From Cunninghamia lanceolata (taxonomy: Eukaryota; Streptophyta; Pinopsida; Cupressales; Cupressaceae): a stretch of 64,000 bases of DNA. Below the pieces are notes generated by a model. It saw nothing but the letters and a program-made list of their open reading frames with translations. It ran no database searches and was not told where the DNA came from. Positions 46,392 through 59,071 of this stretch are shown here, in pieces. The stretch lies in contig BSBN01000254.1 of NCBI GenBank assembly GCA_027924645.1, forward strand, positions 16,748,501 through 16,812,500. The letters are read 5' to 3'. Positions within the stretch are counted from its first letter, which is position 1; the number at the start of each line of letters is the position of its first letter. Position numbers and translations under genes: made by a program.

Positions 46392-48888
46392 AATTTCACC
46401 AAATGATAAATAGCTCTTCCCTTAGTATAAGTATAAATTATTCCATTGTTATAAACATATAAGACTTGTAAATTTACAAACAGATTATATTTACATGCTA
46501 GAATTCCTCTAATTCTTCTAAATTAACAGAATCCATTATTATGGAGAAAACTCAAATATTTAAAAACTGTCTTTTCCATTTCAACATTAAAAGGGAACTA
46601 GCATTTCAACTAAAGAAGCAATTCCAAACTTTCAAATGTAAACAACTCAGATTAAGTTGCAAAAACGAATTTATTTCTTTCAGTAATACTTGAAACACAA
46701 AAATTGCTATTGAACAAAGGTTGTAAACATCAACTTAAAAATTTAAGCACATTCACATTACAGTTTCACAATCATGAATACCAACTTCCCAGATATGAAC
46801 TTTCTCCTCCCAAACCGTATACAACTGAAAACTTATGACAACCAATTAAAGTCCAATAATAACAAGACCAGGGAGGTGATTTCCTTCACTCCCAGAATAT
46901 CAGTAATTTACAACAATAACAAGAGAGGTGTTCTCTCTTCATTTCTATGAAATAAACCAGGCCTAATTCTCATGACAAGAAGATAATCTGTTTCTTCATA
47001 AATAGCCAACCAGAAAGCTCCAAGAGAAAAACCTGCATATCAAAGACAAACAAAGAAGAAAATACCACTTGTCTAGCTCTCCTCCCTACCGTAGACCCGC
47101 AAGAGGGTCACCCCCGAGCTAGGGAGACCATACTCACACCTGGGTACTCAAACACTCCACTTCACAACAGAAACAACAACAATCCCAAAGCACACCTACA
47201 CCCGTGGCTATTTTACACAATACGGAAACTCAACTACAGTGAGTTTCATAAGGGGCAGGAGAGTGGATACACTCGACTCCAGGGTGTCACCCTGACAGAT
47301 AAATGAACTCATATAAAATTTCTCTTGGTCTCAACCAAGTGTGATCACATTTTACAAGAAATCTGCATATGACTCACAAGTCAAAAATACAGTCACAGAT
47401 ACATGCCCTCAAGGCTTTCAACATCCCAAAAGATGGAACAGGTATGCACCCGAGGAGGATCTCTCCTCCCCTACCCCAAACTTGATGAGCATTTCTCCCA
47501 AATGGGAGACGCTCTGTCAAACACCCGACAAGAACCCCACAGAAACAAATTTAAACACATATGTTACACACATTTCATACACATTTTAGTCCTACCATAA
47601 CAAAGGTAAAATTCAGACCAACCTTGCAAGCCCTCCTGGAATGAAGTTGTTGCAGAGTCCACAGAGTTCACTTCCAAGCTTAGCCACCAACTCCCTCTCT
47701 CTTCTCTATCTTCCAAACTAACTTCTCTATTTTTGGTAAGGCCAAAATGAAAGAGTTTCCCCAAAATTCAACTAACTCCCTCTCATCCCACAATTTGAAA
47801 AATAAATAACCCAAAATTCTCTTTCTTTCCAATTTTGAGAAATGGGGAAGTGACACTTGTCACCTCCTCACCCTTCCCAAAAATCACTATACTGTCCAGG
47901 TGGCTTATGTCACTCTCCATTCCCAAGGGGACTCCTTAATCCTTTCATGTGACTCCACTTTCTCATGGGAGAAATAAAAAAAAGAGTTAAATGGGAACAA
48001 GACAGGTGACCCATGCCTCTTTCTCCTTTCTTCACATGGGTGTCCCCATAGTACATGGGGGAATCTTACTAAAGAAGAGGTAACTTTTACTAATGGATGG
48101 CATCTCTTATCTAGGGTAAAGTAGAGGGGATGGGTTGAGTGTTGGTACAACCCATCATGTCCCCTCCTACCTCCAATTTTCGCCACTTAACTTCAGGGAA
48201 AGGTTAAGTTGACTAGATGGAGGTTACTCAAGGGTTACCCATGCCAAATGGGCCCCTGGACCCATGGGGTAGAACCCAGGGTCAATTTTAACCCAAACAA
48301 GACACCCCAGGTCAAGGTAAAGCACAAGAAAAAGGGCCTCATAATTTAAAGAAAAATAGAAATTTCAAATTCAATCTCTTAACAACACTTACTTATAAAA
48401 ATAATGATACATGAGGGTAACCTAACCCACTCGACCATACGAAAGACCACATTACATCAAGACATCAAACACAAAGAGATCTTGGTTCTTCGTGGAACCA
48501 GATCGGCTTAACAGGGAATAACAATTAACAAGGTGTGGAATGATCTCCGAAATCTGTGGTTTGATTAGTAGTCCCTGCACACTCAATTACAAGATCAGTA
48601 ACCACATAAATTCATCATAGCCGAAGCAACTTAAATAACACATGCATTCTCATGCCTTAGTACAATTTAACATAATTAAAAAAAATCATATTACAATTTT
48701 TCCATCATCCCTAATTCATTTTTCTGAAAAGTAACTTATCCAAACATCACCCAATTAGTTTTTCCGAAAACAAAATAAAGTTAAATAGTCTGACAAATTC
48801 CGGGAATTGCTATCCCACAAATATGAAAGTAACAATAACAGTACTGTAAATAGTCATAACAATAGTAGTAGAAAGGGCGGTCCTCACA

Positions 48889-48900
48889 TCCTCTCCCCCT
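48889..48900 (-). other. Polypurine tract of the Tekay-like element
   Basis: On the minus strand AGGGGGAGAGGA is directly followed by the LTR start TGTGAGGACC. The gag-pol stop codon overlaps its upstream edge (48899-48901). Confidence 0.88.
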
Positions 48901-51900
48901 AAGACGGTACTTCCTCCTGGAAGTCGTCAAAAAGGTGAGGATACAGGGTCTTCAATCGCTCTGCATCTTCCCATGTTGCAGTGACTTCGTCGTATAAGTC
49001 CCATTGGACTCTAACCTGGTCCAGCTCTCGACCTCGAAGGGCCAGCTTCCGTCGAGCCAATATGCGAATTGGCTCCAACGCCAGTTGTCCGTCTGCCTCT
49101 ACCTGAAGAGCACTCCAATCCAACACATGAGATAAGTCAGAAATATATTGACGTAAAACTGATACATGAAATACATCGTGGATACGTGACAGGCTAGGTG
49201 GCAAGGCTAGACGATAGGCTACTGGTCCTATCCGCTCCAAGATTTCGAAAGGTCCTACAAATCGAGGTGCGAGTTTAGAGCCTTTTCCGTAACGGATTGG
49301 ACTTTTGTGCGGCCGCACTCTCAAAAATACTCTTTCCCCCACAGAGAAGCTTCGGTCTGTCCTTTTTGCATCGGCATACTTTTTCTGCCTGTCCTGTGCT
49401 TCCAGAAGCCTCTGTCTTATCTGTTTAACTTGCAGTTCCATATTCTGAACTATCTCTGGGCCGATGACTGTTCTGTCCTCTATACGATCCCAACTCAAAG
49501 GTGTTCTGCATGGTCTGCCATATAATGCCTGGAAAGGAGGCATACCCAACGAGCTATGATGCCCATTATTGTAGGCGAATTCAACTAGATACAGGTACTC
49601 CTCCCATCTAGACTGGTGATCCATCACATACATGCGAAGCATGTCTTCTAACACCTGGTTAACTCTTTCTGTTTGTCCATCGGTTTCTGGATGATATGCA
49701 GAACTGAAGTTGAGCTGTGTGCCCAACGCCTGATGTAAGGCTTTCCAGAACGATGAAGTGAATACGGAGTCTCTGTCAGATATAATGCGGCGAGGTATCC
49801 CATGAAGTCTAACAATCTGATCAAGAAACACCTTTGCCACTGATGGTGCATTGTATGTTGTACATATTGGTGAAAAATACGCCACTTTGGTCAGCTTGTC
49901 AACTGTCACCATAATAGCATCATGGCGACGTGATGATATAGGTAGACCAACGATAAAATCCATAGAAATGGTATCCCATTTCCATTCAGGTATCTCGTGA
50001 GGGTACAACAGTCCCGCTGGATGCTGATGTTCGGCCTTAACCCTCTGACATTCCAGGCAACGAGCAACAAATTCGGCAATGTCACGCCTCATCCCAGCCC
50101 AATGATAAAGCTGTCGTAAATCAGCATGCATCTTCTTCACTCCTGGGTGTGCTGCGTAGGGTGCTCTATGAGCCTCTGATAGGATTACTGTACGAAGATT
50201 ACCCGCATGGGGTACATAGATGCGTTGCCGATGTCGAAGCATTCCATCAGAATCAAGGGTATATCCTGTAAATTTGCCCTCAAGGGCCTTCTGATTTAGT
50301 ACTGCCTGCTGCACTTCAAGAAACCATTCGTCCTCCGGCAGATGCTGTAAGATGCGATCCTTCAAGTCCATCTTCAAGGTCAGGGTCTGGATCTCGTGGC
50401 GTCTTCGACTCAGAGCATCAGCGACCACGTTCTCCTTCCCTTTTATATAATGGACATCGAAGTCATATTCGCATAGGAATTCCATCCAACGTCGTTGGCG
50501 GGCGTTCAAATTAGGCTGTGTAAAAATATACTGCAAACTATGATGGTCTGAATGGAGTTCAAAGCGTCGCCCTAAGAGGAAGTGTCTCCAGCGAACCAAG
50601 GCATGAACAACAGCTGCAAGCTCTAAGTCGTGCGTCGGATAGTTTAACTCATGTGTCTTTAGTTTCCGCGATTCGTATACGATCGCTCGTCCATCCTGCA
50701 TAAGCACGGCTCCCAAACCTTCTAATGATGCATCCGTGCAAACTACAAACTCTTCCGAAGGATCTGGAACTGCTAAAATAGGAGCACTCGTAAGACGCTC
50801 TTTGAGGACTCCAAAAGCCTTTTCACACTGCTCGGTCCAAGTGAAACCCTTCCCTTTTCGCTGAAGGGAAGTAATGGGATGTGCTATCCTGGAGAAACCT
50901 TCGACAAACCGACGATAATACCCAGCTAACCCCATAAAGCTTCTGACCTCTGTCACGTTCGTGGGTGCCGGCCACTCCTGGATTGCTCTAATTTTAGATG
51001 GATCTACAGAGATGCCATCGCCTGATAAAATGTGTCCCAAATACTGCACCTCTGTCCTGAAGAAGGCACACTTCGCCAAGTTGCCATAAAGTTGCTGCTC
51101 TCGTAATTTCTGCAAAACTTGACGCAAGTGCTCTACATGCTCCTCCTTAGTCCGTGAATAAATCAGAATGTCATCTAGGAATATGATCACGAACCGGTCT
51201 AGGTATGTACGGAACACCCCGTTCATGAGACTCATGAATACTGCAGGAGCGTTCGTCAACCCGAAAGGTACCACTGTGAATTCATAATGGCCATATCTGG
51301 TTTGAAAAGTAGTTTTATGAATATCTGACTCCGTGATGCGCAATTGATGATACCCAGATTTTAGATCGATTTTTGAGAACACTCTGGCTCCCTGCATCTG
51401 ATCAAAAAGGTCGTCAATCCTAGGTAGAGGATAACGATTCTTCACCGTCACCTTGTTCAACTGCCTGTAGTCCATGCATAGACGAAGAGACCCATCCTTC
51501 TTCTTCACGAAGATCACTGGTGCGCCCCATGGTGAAACGCTAGGTCGGATGTGTCCCTTCTCAAGTAATTCTTCCAACTGCAGCTTAAGTTCTGTGAGTT
51601 CATGGGTCGTCATTCTATAGGGTGCGCGGGATATCGGCTCTGCACCTGGCACTAAGTCAATGTGGAAGTCCACTTCTCTACGTGGGGGCATACCAGGTAA
51701 TTCTGGCGGAAACACATCGGCAAACTCTCTAAGGATAGGGTGATCATCTAAAGTAGCCTCAGGTTCATCCTCTGCTCTATCACTGACTGTGATGGCAAAC
51801 ATCTGACATCCCCTCCGCATACAGCGCTTAAGCTGTTGTGCGGATATCATACGAACCGCCGTGGGCTTTTGAATGCCCACTATCTCAACCGACGAACCAT

Positions 51901-53068
51901 GATCATCTAAACAGCTAATCGTTCTCTGGCGACAATCAAGCTTGGCTCTATGTGCCGCAAGCCAATCCATACCCAGAACTACTCCGTAAGACCCTAATGG
52001 CATAATCCTAAGGTCGCATATTGTGGTGAAGGGTCCCAATGTGATCTCACAGTCTTTAACCAAGGTATCTACTGACATCCTGGCCCCTGAGGCCAACTCA
52101 ACTTCCCACCTAATGTCTTGCCTAGAAGCCACCAGCCTGCAACGCTCCACTAACGATGTAGACAAAAAAGAGTCAGTAGCTCCTGAATCAAAAAGGATCG
52201 AGATGGGAAAGTCTCTAATCGTACCTGCTGCCTCGATGACAGAAGCCTGAAAATCGGCCTGGCGGTTATCAACCGCTGCAAACATGTGGTGAGATCTGCC
52301 CACGTCACCTACGGTCTGCTCAGACCCTCCTGATCGGGGCTGACCCCCTGCAGTAAATCCCTGCGGACACTCTCTAGCCAGATGCCCTGCCCCACCACAT
52401 ACATAACATGGTCCCCTAACCTGTAACTGCCCTGACTGTGTTCTGCCCGACTGTTGTTGCCCGGTCCGTCCGGTGGATCCCTGTGAGCCTCTGTAAGACT
52501 GCTGGGACCTTGCGGGTCCTGCCGATGAACCCTGCTGTCTCTGATCCCTGCGTGGTCCCTGCTGCTGCCATCCACGGTTTTGTCCTCCCTGTCCCCTCTG
52601 TTGAAATTTGGATTTTTGCTGATGTTGCTGTTGTTGTGGAGGCCTAGGAGGTAATGATGAAGCATTATATCCTCCTCTCTGTGTTGTGTTTTGAGGCCTT
52701 CGGAAATTTTGTTGTTGTTGGGGATTTCGTTCCTGGTACTGTGAGCGTGAATTCTGTCCTCGTCCCTGAATTTCCTCTGATATAAGGGCCTTTTCAACAG
52801 CCTCGCTCATGGTTTGGGGATTTGCCATACGAACTGGTCCTGATATCCCGTGATTTAGCCCCCTGATGAATTTGTGTATTAATATTTTCTCGTCATGGAG
52901 GTATTCCGCATAACGAGAAAGTTCTATAAATCGGCTCTCATACTGAGTAACGGTGAGTCCCCTCTGCTGTAGATCATGAAACTCATCAATTCTGCGCTGT
53001 CTATAATGTTCGGACAAATACCGCGCATTGAAGCGCTCAATGAAGGTGTCCCATGTGAGTGTATCCAC
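48899..53068 (-). CDS. Tekay-like gypsy Gag-Pol polyprotein, main open frame (1,389 codons)
   Basis: Uninterrupted for 1,389 codons. Residues 1-100 are the rest of the retrotransposon-gag core ([20 protein letters not shown]). 101-215 is a Gln-rich linker. The CCHC knuckle is C221, C224, H229, C234. The protease site is D294-S-G-A. RT has [12 protein letters not shown] at 565-576 and FLDD at 630-633. RNase H has TDAS at 778-781 and SDHH near 840. The integrase HHCC is H967, H974, C1004, C1007, and D1037, D1098, E1134 form D,D35E. A GPF module lies near 1272 and a chromodomain-like tail ([20 protein letters not shown]) near 1349-1368. This fits the Tekay/Del chromovirus group. The true start is the upstream frame ending at the TGA at 53075-53077; the GTG at 53068 is only the first usable codon after it. 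Confidence 0.93.
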   Translation of the reverse strand: MDTLTWDTFIERFNARYLSEHYRQRRIDEFHDLQQRGLTVTQYESRFIELSRYAEYLHDEKILIHKFIRGLNHGISGPVRMANPQTMSEAVEKALISEEIQGRGQNSRSQYQERNPQQQQNFRRPQNTTQRGGYNASSLPPRPPQQQQHQQKSKFQQRGQGGQNRGWQQQGPRRDQRQQGSSAGPARSQQSYRGSQGSTGRTGQQQSGRTQSGQLQVRGPCYVCGGAGHLARECPQGFTAGGQPRSGGSEQTVGDVGRSHHMFAAVDNRQADFQASVIEAAGTIRDFPISILFDSGATDSFLSTSLVERCRLVASRQDIRWEVELASGARMSVDTLVKDCEITLGPFTTICDLRIMPLGSYGVVLGMDWLAAHRAKLDCRQRTISCLDDHGSSVEIVGIQKPTAVRMISAQQLKRCMRRGCQMFAITVSDRAEDEPEATLDDHPILREFADVFPPELPGMPPRREVDFHIDLVPGAEPISRAPYRMTTHELTELKLQLEELLEKGHIRPSVSPWGAPVIFVKKKDGSLRLCMDYRQLNKVTVKNRYPLPRIDDLFDQMQGARVFSKIDLKSGYHQLRITESDIHKTTFQTRYGHYEFTVVPFGLTNAPAVFMSLMNGVFRTYLDRFVIIFLDDILIYSRTKEEHVEHLRQVLQKLREQQLYGNLAKCAFFRTEVQYLGHILSGDGISVDPSKIRAIQEWPAPTNVTEVRSFMGLAGYYRRFVEGFSRIAHPITSLQRKGKGFTWTEQCEKAFGVLKERLTSAPILAVPDPSEEFVVCTDASLEGLGAVLMQDGRAIVYESRKLKTHELNYPTHDLELAAVVHALVRWRHFLLGRRFELHSDHHSLQYIFTQPNLNARQRRWMEFLCEYDFDVHYIKGKENVVADALSRRRHEIQTLTLKMDLKDRILQHLPEDEWFLEVQQAVLNQKALEGKFTGYTLDSDGMLRHRQRIYVPHAGNLRTVILSEAHRAPYAAHPGVKKMHADLRQLYHWAGMRRDIAEFVARCLECQRVKAEHQHPAGLLYPHEIPEWKWDTISMDFIVGLPISSRRHDAIMVTVDKLTKVAYFSPICTTYNAPSVAKVFLDQIVRLHGIPRRIISDRDSVFTSSFWKALHQALGTQLNFSSAYHPETDGQTERVNQVLEDMLRMYVMDHQSRWEEYLYLVEFAYNNGHHSSLGMPPFQALYGRPCRTPLSWDRIEDRTVIGPEIVQNMELQVKQIRQRLLEAQDRQKKYADAKRTDRSFSVGERVFLRVRPHKSPIRYGKGSKLAPRFVGPFEILERIGPVAYRLALPPSLSRIHDVFHVSVLRQYISDLSHVLDWSALQVEADGQLALEPIRILARRKLALRGRELDQVRVQWDLYDEVTATWEDAERLKTLYPHLFDDFQEEVPS

Positions 53069-53788
53069 GGAGAGTCAGCGCTTGCACTCCTCTGTGCGCC
53101 ACCAGGTGGCTGCTGCATCCCTAAGAAGATGAACTGCCACTCGTGCTTTCGTGTTGCTCTCATACGGTCGCAATGCGAAACACCTGTCTAAGCTAATTAG
53201 CCAAGCCTCGGCCACAGCTCCCTCTGTAGCTCCTGCGAAGGTGGGTGGGTTGAGCCTCAGTAGATCTCTGATAGGGTCCCCTCTGTCTCTAAGTCTCCCA
53301 AGTGGCTCTTCCACACCATCCTCATATACTCCCTGCTGAACCTGTTCTTGTCTCAAAAGTCTCGGAGGACTCCTGCTCCGTGCTCGGGAGGCCGACCCTA
53401 CCTCCTCTACTGTTGTGTCAGGAATCTCAACGAAGGGCTCCACACGTCTCACCGCTAGTGGATCAACGCGGGGCTCCATACGTGGCTCAATACGTGACTC
53501 AGCACGTGGCTCCTCTCGCGGAGCAACACGAGGCTCTATACGTGGCTCAGGAATCACTGGTGGTAACCTGTCTAGCATAGTCTGTAGTGCCTGTAAGATC
53601 TGTGGACCTATATCCGCTACTAGTGTCGCCTGTGGTACTAGTAGTGCTTGTGGCACAGGTGGGGCAGGTGGTGCTGCTGAATCTGCGGGTGCCAGTCCCT
53701 CGGCTGAGGAATCGCTGTGCACCTCGACTGACGCTGTGTGGCGTGATCGCGCTCGTCGAACACGTCGGGGAGGCATCCTACAAAACAA
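53069..53788 (-). pseudogene. N-terminal Gag of the Tekay-like element, split by one TGA
   Basis: The open frame 53075-53788 encodes 237 residues. It has a basic start (MPPRRVRRARSRH, after a few codons), an Ala/Pro-rich and then Arg/Glu-rich spacer with imperfect repeats (EPRIEPRVAPREEPRAE), RDLLRLNPPTFAGATEGAVA and VHLLRDAAATWWRTEECKR, the front of the gag core. It ends with a TGA at 53075-53077. The next codons of the same frame, leading to VDTLTWDTF, run straight into the 1,389-codon frame. One substitution, probably CGA to TGA (a CpG C-to-T change), thus divides an otherwise intact polyprotein. Confidence 0.9.
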
Positions 53789-53857
53789 GGTAGAAACTAA
53801 TTAGCCAAAGTTGCGGAATAATAACGTGCCCAATTACGCCCAGTGTTTACAAACTTG

Positions 53858-53869
53858 GCTCTGATACCA
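53858..53869 (-). other. Primer-binding site of the Tekay-like element
   Basis: On the minus strand TGGTATCAGAGC, the initiator-Met tRNA complement, lies 2 nt inside the end of the 5' LTR (53872). Confidence 0.9.
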
Positions 53870-53871
53870 AA

Positions 53872-55348
53872 TGTCATGCCCACATTTTCCTTGTGGTCAC
53901 AACTCACTTCGCACGTGTCATAGCCACATCTGTCATGTGGTTATGACACGAGATATGAAAAACTTTTCTCACACCGTCCTAAAAACCCCTTTCGCATGCG
54001 TACGCATGCTCAACGGTGTTCTCTCATGGCGAAACACTATACTCATCGACGGAATACAAGTATAATGGCGTGCAAACGGAAACATATAGATCAACAAGAG
54101 GGTCGATACAATGCTGCTAACGTCATTGCAAGAGTGAGATTACCCAAGTTCTTAAATCGCACCCTCGGCAATGTTCGGTAGCAAAATGCCATACGGCGTT
54201 AGTGGGAATTACGCTGCACTCATTTACGCACGTGGTTCGCTGATAGAGGAACCACTCCCCTCGATGCCTTGTTCCAACTAAACCGGCTAGTGATCTCCCT
54301 ATTTAGTCATTTTTCAGCCAGGCACGGTTGTCTGTCTCCTCTCTTGTTTCCTGAAACATACCCATCCTATGACTTAGCATTTTCAACAAGGCGGTTTGGT
54401 TGCCCTCTCTTCCCTTTCCACAAGTTCTTAAGTTGGATTATATCTTTATCGCCCTTACCTTAACTATCTCTTAGTTCATTTAGTGTGTTTATATTTCGGT
54501 CTCTCTCTCTCTTTCATTTTCTATACTTTCTTTATGTGCATCCTGTCCTTTCTTCGTGATTTACGTCAATCAGGGTTATTACTGCAGCTATTGTTGATAT
54601 TAAACCTAATTTCAGGATGATCTCGGTCACATAGGCTGGTTTACTATTTCGCTGGACTCAGTCTCCTAATCTTCCCCGATCTAGGTTCCTCCTCTTCGTA
54701 AATACTTAGTCAACTTGTACCTAAGCACAATTTGACAGAAGGGTCCGTCAACTTAGTTCTCTTATCCCGTGTGAGATATGTCGCGCATTTTCTCCTCTGT
54801 GTTTTCCAATGTTGGTTTTTCCTTCTTCGGAACCTCTTACAGGTTTACATATGAGATTGTTTGCTACAGTTGAGATTAATATGGCCACAAGGATCGTCAG
54901 TGGTGGCTTCTTAAGTTTATTTCCAGTGTTCTTTTTGAGTAAGGAGTTGTGTAATTTTCCTCTTCATTTTCCGGGTGATTGTTAGTATGTTTTTTTAGTT
55001 GAAACTTCCGAGAATCTCTTTCCAGAGTATCACTGATTATTCCTAAACTCTCTTTACATTATAATTTTATTTTCTCTTGTTTAGAATTACTGTTGTTACT
55101 GTTACTCATAATTACGATTCATACACTGTTTGTAACTCGTATGACGTTGTCAATAGGTGTAGGTGGTTCACCACTTTATAAAACTCTGTTCATGGTAATA
55201 TAGCTTCTTTGGTAGTTGTGTTCGAAACTTAATAACATCTCCTGTGAGAATATAATTGTTATTTATATATATATATATATTTTTTTTTTCTCCATATCCA
55301 TGAAACATAGTTATTAACGATTTTTAAACGAGGGCCCAATAAATATAA

Positions 55349-55393
<45 letters not shown>

Positions 55394-55450
55394 AAATATA
55401 TTTATTTAAATATCTCAATAATGAACAAATTGGTTTCCCACAACTTAAAC

Positions 55451-55485
<35 letters not shown>

Positions 55486-56062
55486 TGTATCTAATCATTC
55501 TTATATTATATATATAGCTATATACATAGACATATATAATATATATATATATATATATGCCTATATATAGAGCTATATAAAAATAAACTGAATTTATTTA
55601 CCAAATCACCCATTCATATGTTAGGGCCCAAGCCCTACATTTTTTTTTATGGCTTTCAACCCACAGCAGATGGCGGCCATGGGCGGCGGTGGCCGCAAAG
55701 CGGCGGACGGGGATCTGAGGTGGCCGCAGAGCGGCGGACGGGGATCTGAGGTGGCCGCAGAGCGGCGGACGGGGGTTTAAGGTGGCCGCAGAGCGGCAGC
55801 CAAAATCCGCGGGAGGCATAAGGGTATGGAGGAGGGGGAGATGTGGAGTGGGGCGGAGCCCCACCCACATTCCCACGACGTGGGGTGTGGGTGGGGCTCC
55901 GCCCCACTCCACACCTCCAAATATGACGAAAACCTGCGGTGGGGTTTTCTTCCCCACCGCCCATAGCAAATAACGACTGTGTAATTTGTTACCCGCGGCT
56001 TAATTTTTTTTTTTTGACAGTCTTTCTCCGTTCGTTGATTATTATCAATAATAAAATATCTT

Positions 56063-56101
<39 letters not shown>

Positions 56102-56181
56102 TCATATATAAATATATATATATATATATGTATATATATAACAACGATAATATATTTATATATATATATATATATATTTCA

Positions 56182-56267
<86 letters not shown>

Positions 56268-56501
56268 CCCTTTTTTTTTATATATAACAATTATAATTAC
56301 TTTCAATTTCTCTATTATTTTCTAAAATGATAATTACTCAAAATGAGAAATCTATATATATCTCTATATATATATTTATAAAGTATTTAGAGAAAAATAT
56401 TATTTTTGTATAATTCCAATTTCGACAATTTTTTTTTTATTCACTACTCTATGCATTTTCTCCAAATCAACATAGTATAAAGGAATTGTCATAACAATTA
56501 G

Positions 56502-56574
<73 letters not shown>

Positions 56575-59071
56575 AATTTCACCAAATGATAAATAGCTCT
56601 TCCCTTAGTATAAGTATAAATTATTCCATTGTTATAAACATATAAGACTTGTAAATTTACAAACAGATTATATTTACATGCTAGAATTCCTCTAATTCTT
56701 CTAAATTAACAGAATCCATTATTATGGAGAAAACTCAAATATTTAAAAACTGTCTTTTCCATTTCAACATTAAAAGGGAACTAGCATTTCAACTAAAGAA
56801 GCAATTCCAAACTTTCAAATGTAAACAACTCAGATTAAGTTGCAAAAACGAATTTATTTCTTTCAGTAATACTTGAAACACAAAAATTGCTATTGAACAA
56901 AGGTTGTAAACATCAACTTAAAAATTTAAGCACATTCACATTACAGTTTCACAATCATGAATACCAACTTCCCAGATATGAACTTTCTCCTCCCAAACCG
57001 TATACAACTGAAAACTTATGACAACCAATTAAAGTCCAATAATAACAAGACCAGGGAGGTGATTTCCTTCACTCCCAGAATATCAGTAATTTACAACAAT
57101 AACAAGAGAGGTGTTCTCTCTTCATTTCTATGAAATAAACCAGGCCTAATTCTCATGACAAGAAGATAATCTGTTTCTTCATAAATAGCCAACCAGAAAG
57201 CTCCAAGAGAAAAACCTGCATATCAAAGACAAACAAAGAAGAAAATACCACTTGTCTAGCTCTCCTCCCTACCGTAGACCCGCAAGAGGGTCACCCCCGA
57301 GCTAGGGAGACCATACTCACACCTGGGTACTCAAACACTCCACTTCACAACAGAAACAACAACAATCCCAAAGCACACCTACACCCGTGGCTATTTTACA
57401 CAATACGGAAACTCAACTACAGTGAGTTTCATAAGGGGCAGGAGAGTGGATACACTCGACTCCAGGGTGTCACCCTGACAGATAAATGAACTCATATAAA
57501 ATTTCTCTTGGTCTCAACCAAGTGTGATCACATTTTACAAGAAATCTGCATATGACTCACAAGTCAAAAATACAGTCACAGATACATGCCCTCAAGGCTT
57601 TCAACATCCCAAAAGATGGAACAGGTATGCACCCGAGGAGGATCTCTCCTCCCCTACCCCAAACTTGATGAGCATTTCTCCCAAATGGGAGACGCTCTGT
57701 CAAACACCCGACAAGAACCCCACAGAAACAAATTTAAACACATATGTTACACACATTTCATACACATTTCAGTCCTACCATAACAAAGGTAAAATTCAGA
57801 CCAACCTTGCAAGCCCTCCTGGAATGAAGTTGTTGCAGAGTCCACAGAGTTCACTTCCAAGCTTAGCCACCAACTCCCTCTCTCTTCTCTATCTTCCAAA
57901 CTAACTTCTCTATTTTTGGTAAGGCCAAAATGAAAGAGTTTCCCCAAAATTCAACTAACTCCCTCTCATCCCACAATTTGAAAAATAAATAACCCAAAAT
58001 TCTCTTTCTTTCCAATTTTGAGAAATGGGGAAGTGACACTTGTCACCTCCTCACCCTTCCCAAAAATCACTATACTGTCCAGGTGGCTTATGTCACTCTC
58101 CATTCCCAAGGGGACTCCTTAATCCTTTCATGTGACTCCACTTTCTCATGGGAGAAATAAAAAAAAGAGTTAAATGGGAACAAGACAGGTGACCCATGCC
58201 TCTTTCTCCTTTCTTCACATGGGTGTCCCCATAGTACATGGGGGAATCTTACTAAAGAAGAGGTAACTTTTACTAATGGATGGCATCTCTTATCTAGGGT
58301 AAAGTAGAGGGGATGGGTTGAGTGTTGGTACAACCCATCATGTCCCCTCCTACCTCCAATTTTCGCCACTTAACTTCAGGGAAAGGTTAAGTTGACTAGA
58401 TGGAGGTTACTCAAGGGTTACCCATGCCAAATGGGCCCCTGGACCCATGGGGTAGAACCCAGGGTCAATTTTAACCCAAACAAGACACCCCAGGTCAAGG
58501 TAAAGCACAAGAAAAAGGGCCTCATAATTTAAAGAAAAATAGAAATTTCAAATTCAATCTCTTAACAACACTTACTTATAAAAATAATGATACATGAGGG
58601 TAACCTAACCCACTCGACCATACGAAAGACCACATTACATCAAGACATCAAACACAAAGAGATCTTGGTTCTTCGTGGAACCAGATCGGCTTAACAGGGA
58701 ATAACAATTAACAAGGTGTGGAATGATCTCCGAAATCTGTGGTTTGATTAGTAGTCCCTGCACACTCAATTACAAGATCAGTAACCACATAAATTCATCA
58801 TAGCCGAAGCAACTTAAATAACACATGCATTCTCATGCCTTAGTACAATTTAACATAATTAAAAAAAATCATATTACAATTTTTCCATCATCCCTAATTC
58901 ATTTTTCTGAAAAGTAACTTATCCAAACATCACCCAATTAGTTTTTCCGAAAACAAAATAAAGTTAAATAGTCTGACAAATTCCGGGAATTGCTATCCCA
59001 CAAATATGAAAGTAACAATAACAGTACTGTAAATAGTCATAACAATAGTAGTAGAAAGGGCGGTCCTCACA
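53872..59071 (-). mobile_element. 5' LTR (minus strand) of the Tekay-like gypsy element
   Basis: 5,200 bp, with the same ends as 43739-48888 and GGTTT following at 59072-59076. It carries the same 31-bp repeat (55688-55800), GC palindrome (55842-55913) and (TA)n blocks (55263-55280, 55360-55388, 56070-56260, 56510-56570). Near identity to its partner implies a recent insertion. The whole element spans 43739-59071, about 15.3 kb. Confidence 0.93.

Larger units (their letters stand above)
43739..48888 (-). mobile_element. 3' LTR (minus strand) of the Tekay-like gypsy element
   Basis: 5,150 bp, bounded by TGTCATGCCC and GGTCCTCACA in plus orientation. It is nearly identical to 53872-59071. In the non-microsatellite part I noticed only a handful of single-base differences (for example at about 43834, 44060, 44132 and 47588). 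Longer differences are in (TA)n runs. It contains a 31-bp tandem repeat, a strong GC hairpin and several (TA)n blocks. No coding frame in it is credible. Confidence 0.93.

Noticed and set aside
47341..48186. Small open frames in the LTR (also 57524-58369)
   Set aside because: Short, no domain, and located in non-coding LTR sequence.
51172..51182. FLDD instead of YLDD in the Tekay-like RT as a sign of inactivation
   Set aside because: Phe at this position is common in active plant gypsy RTs; the two Asp residues are kept.
56094..56585. Ile/Tyr repeat frames
   Set aside because: Translation of (TA)n microsatellite.
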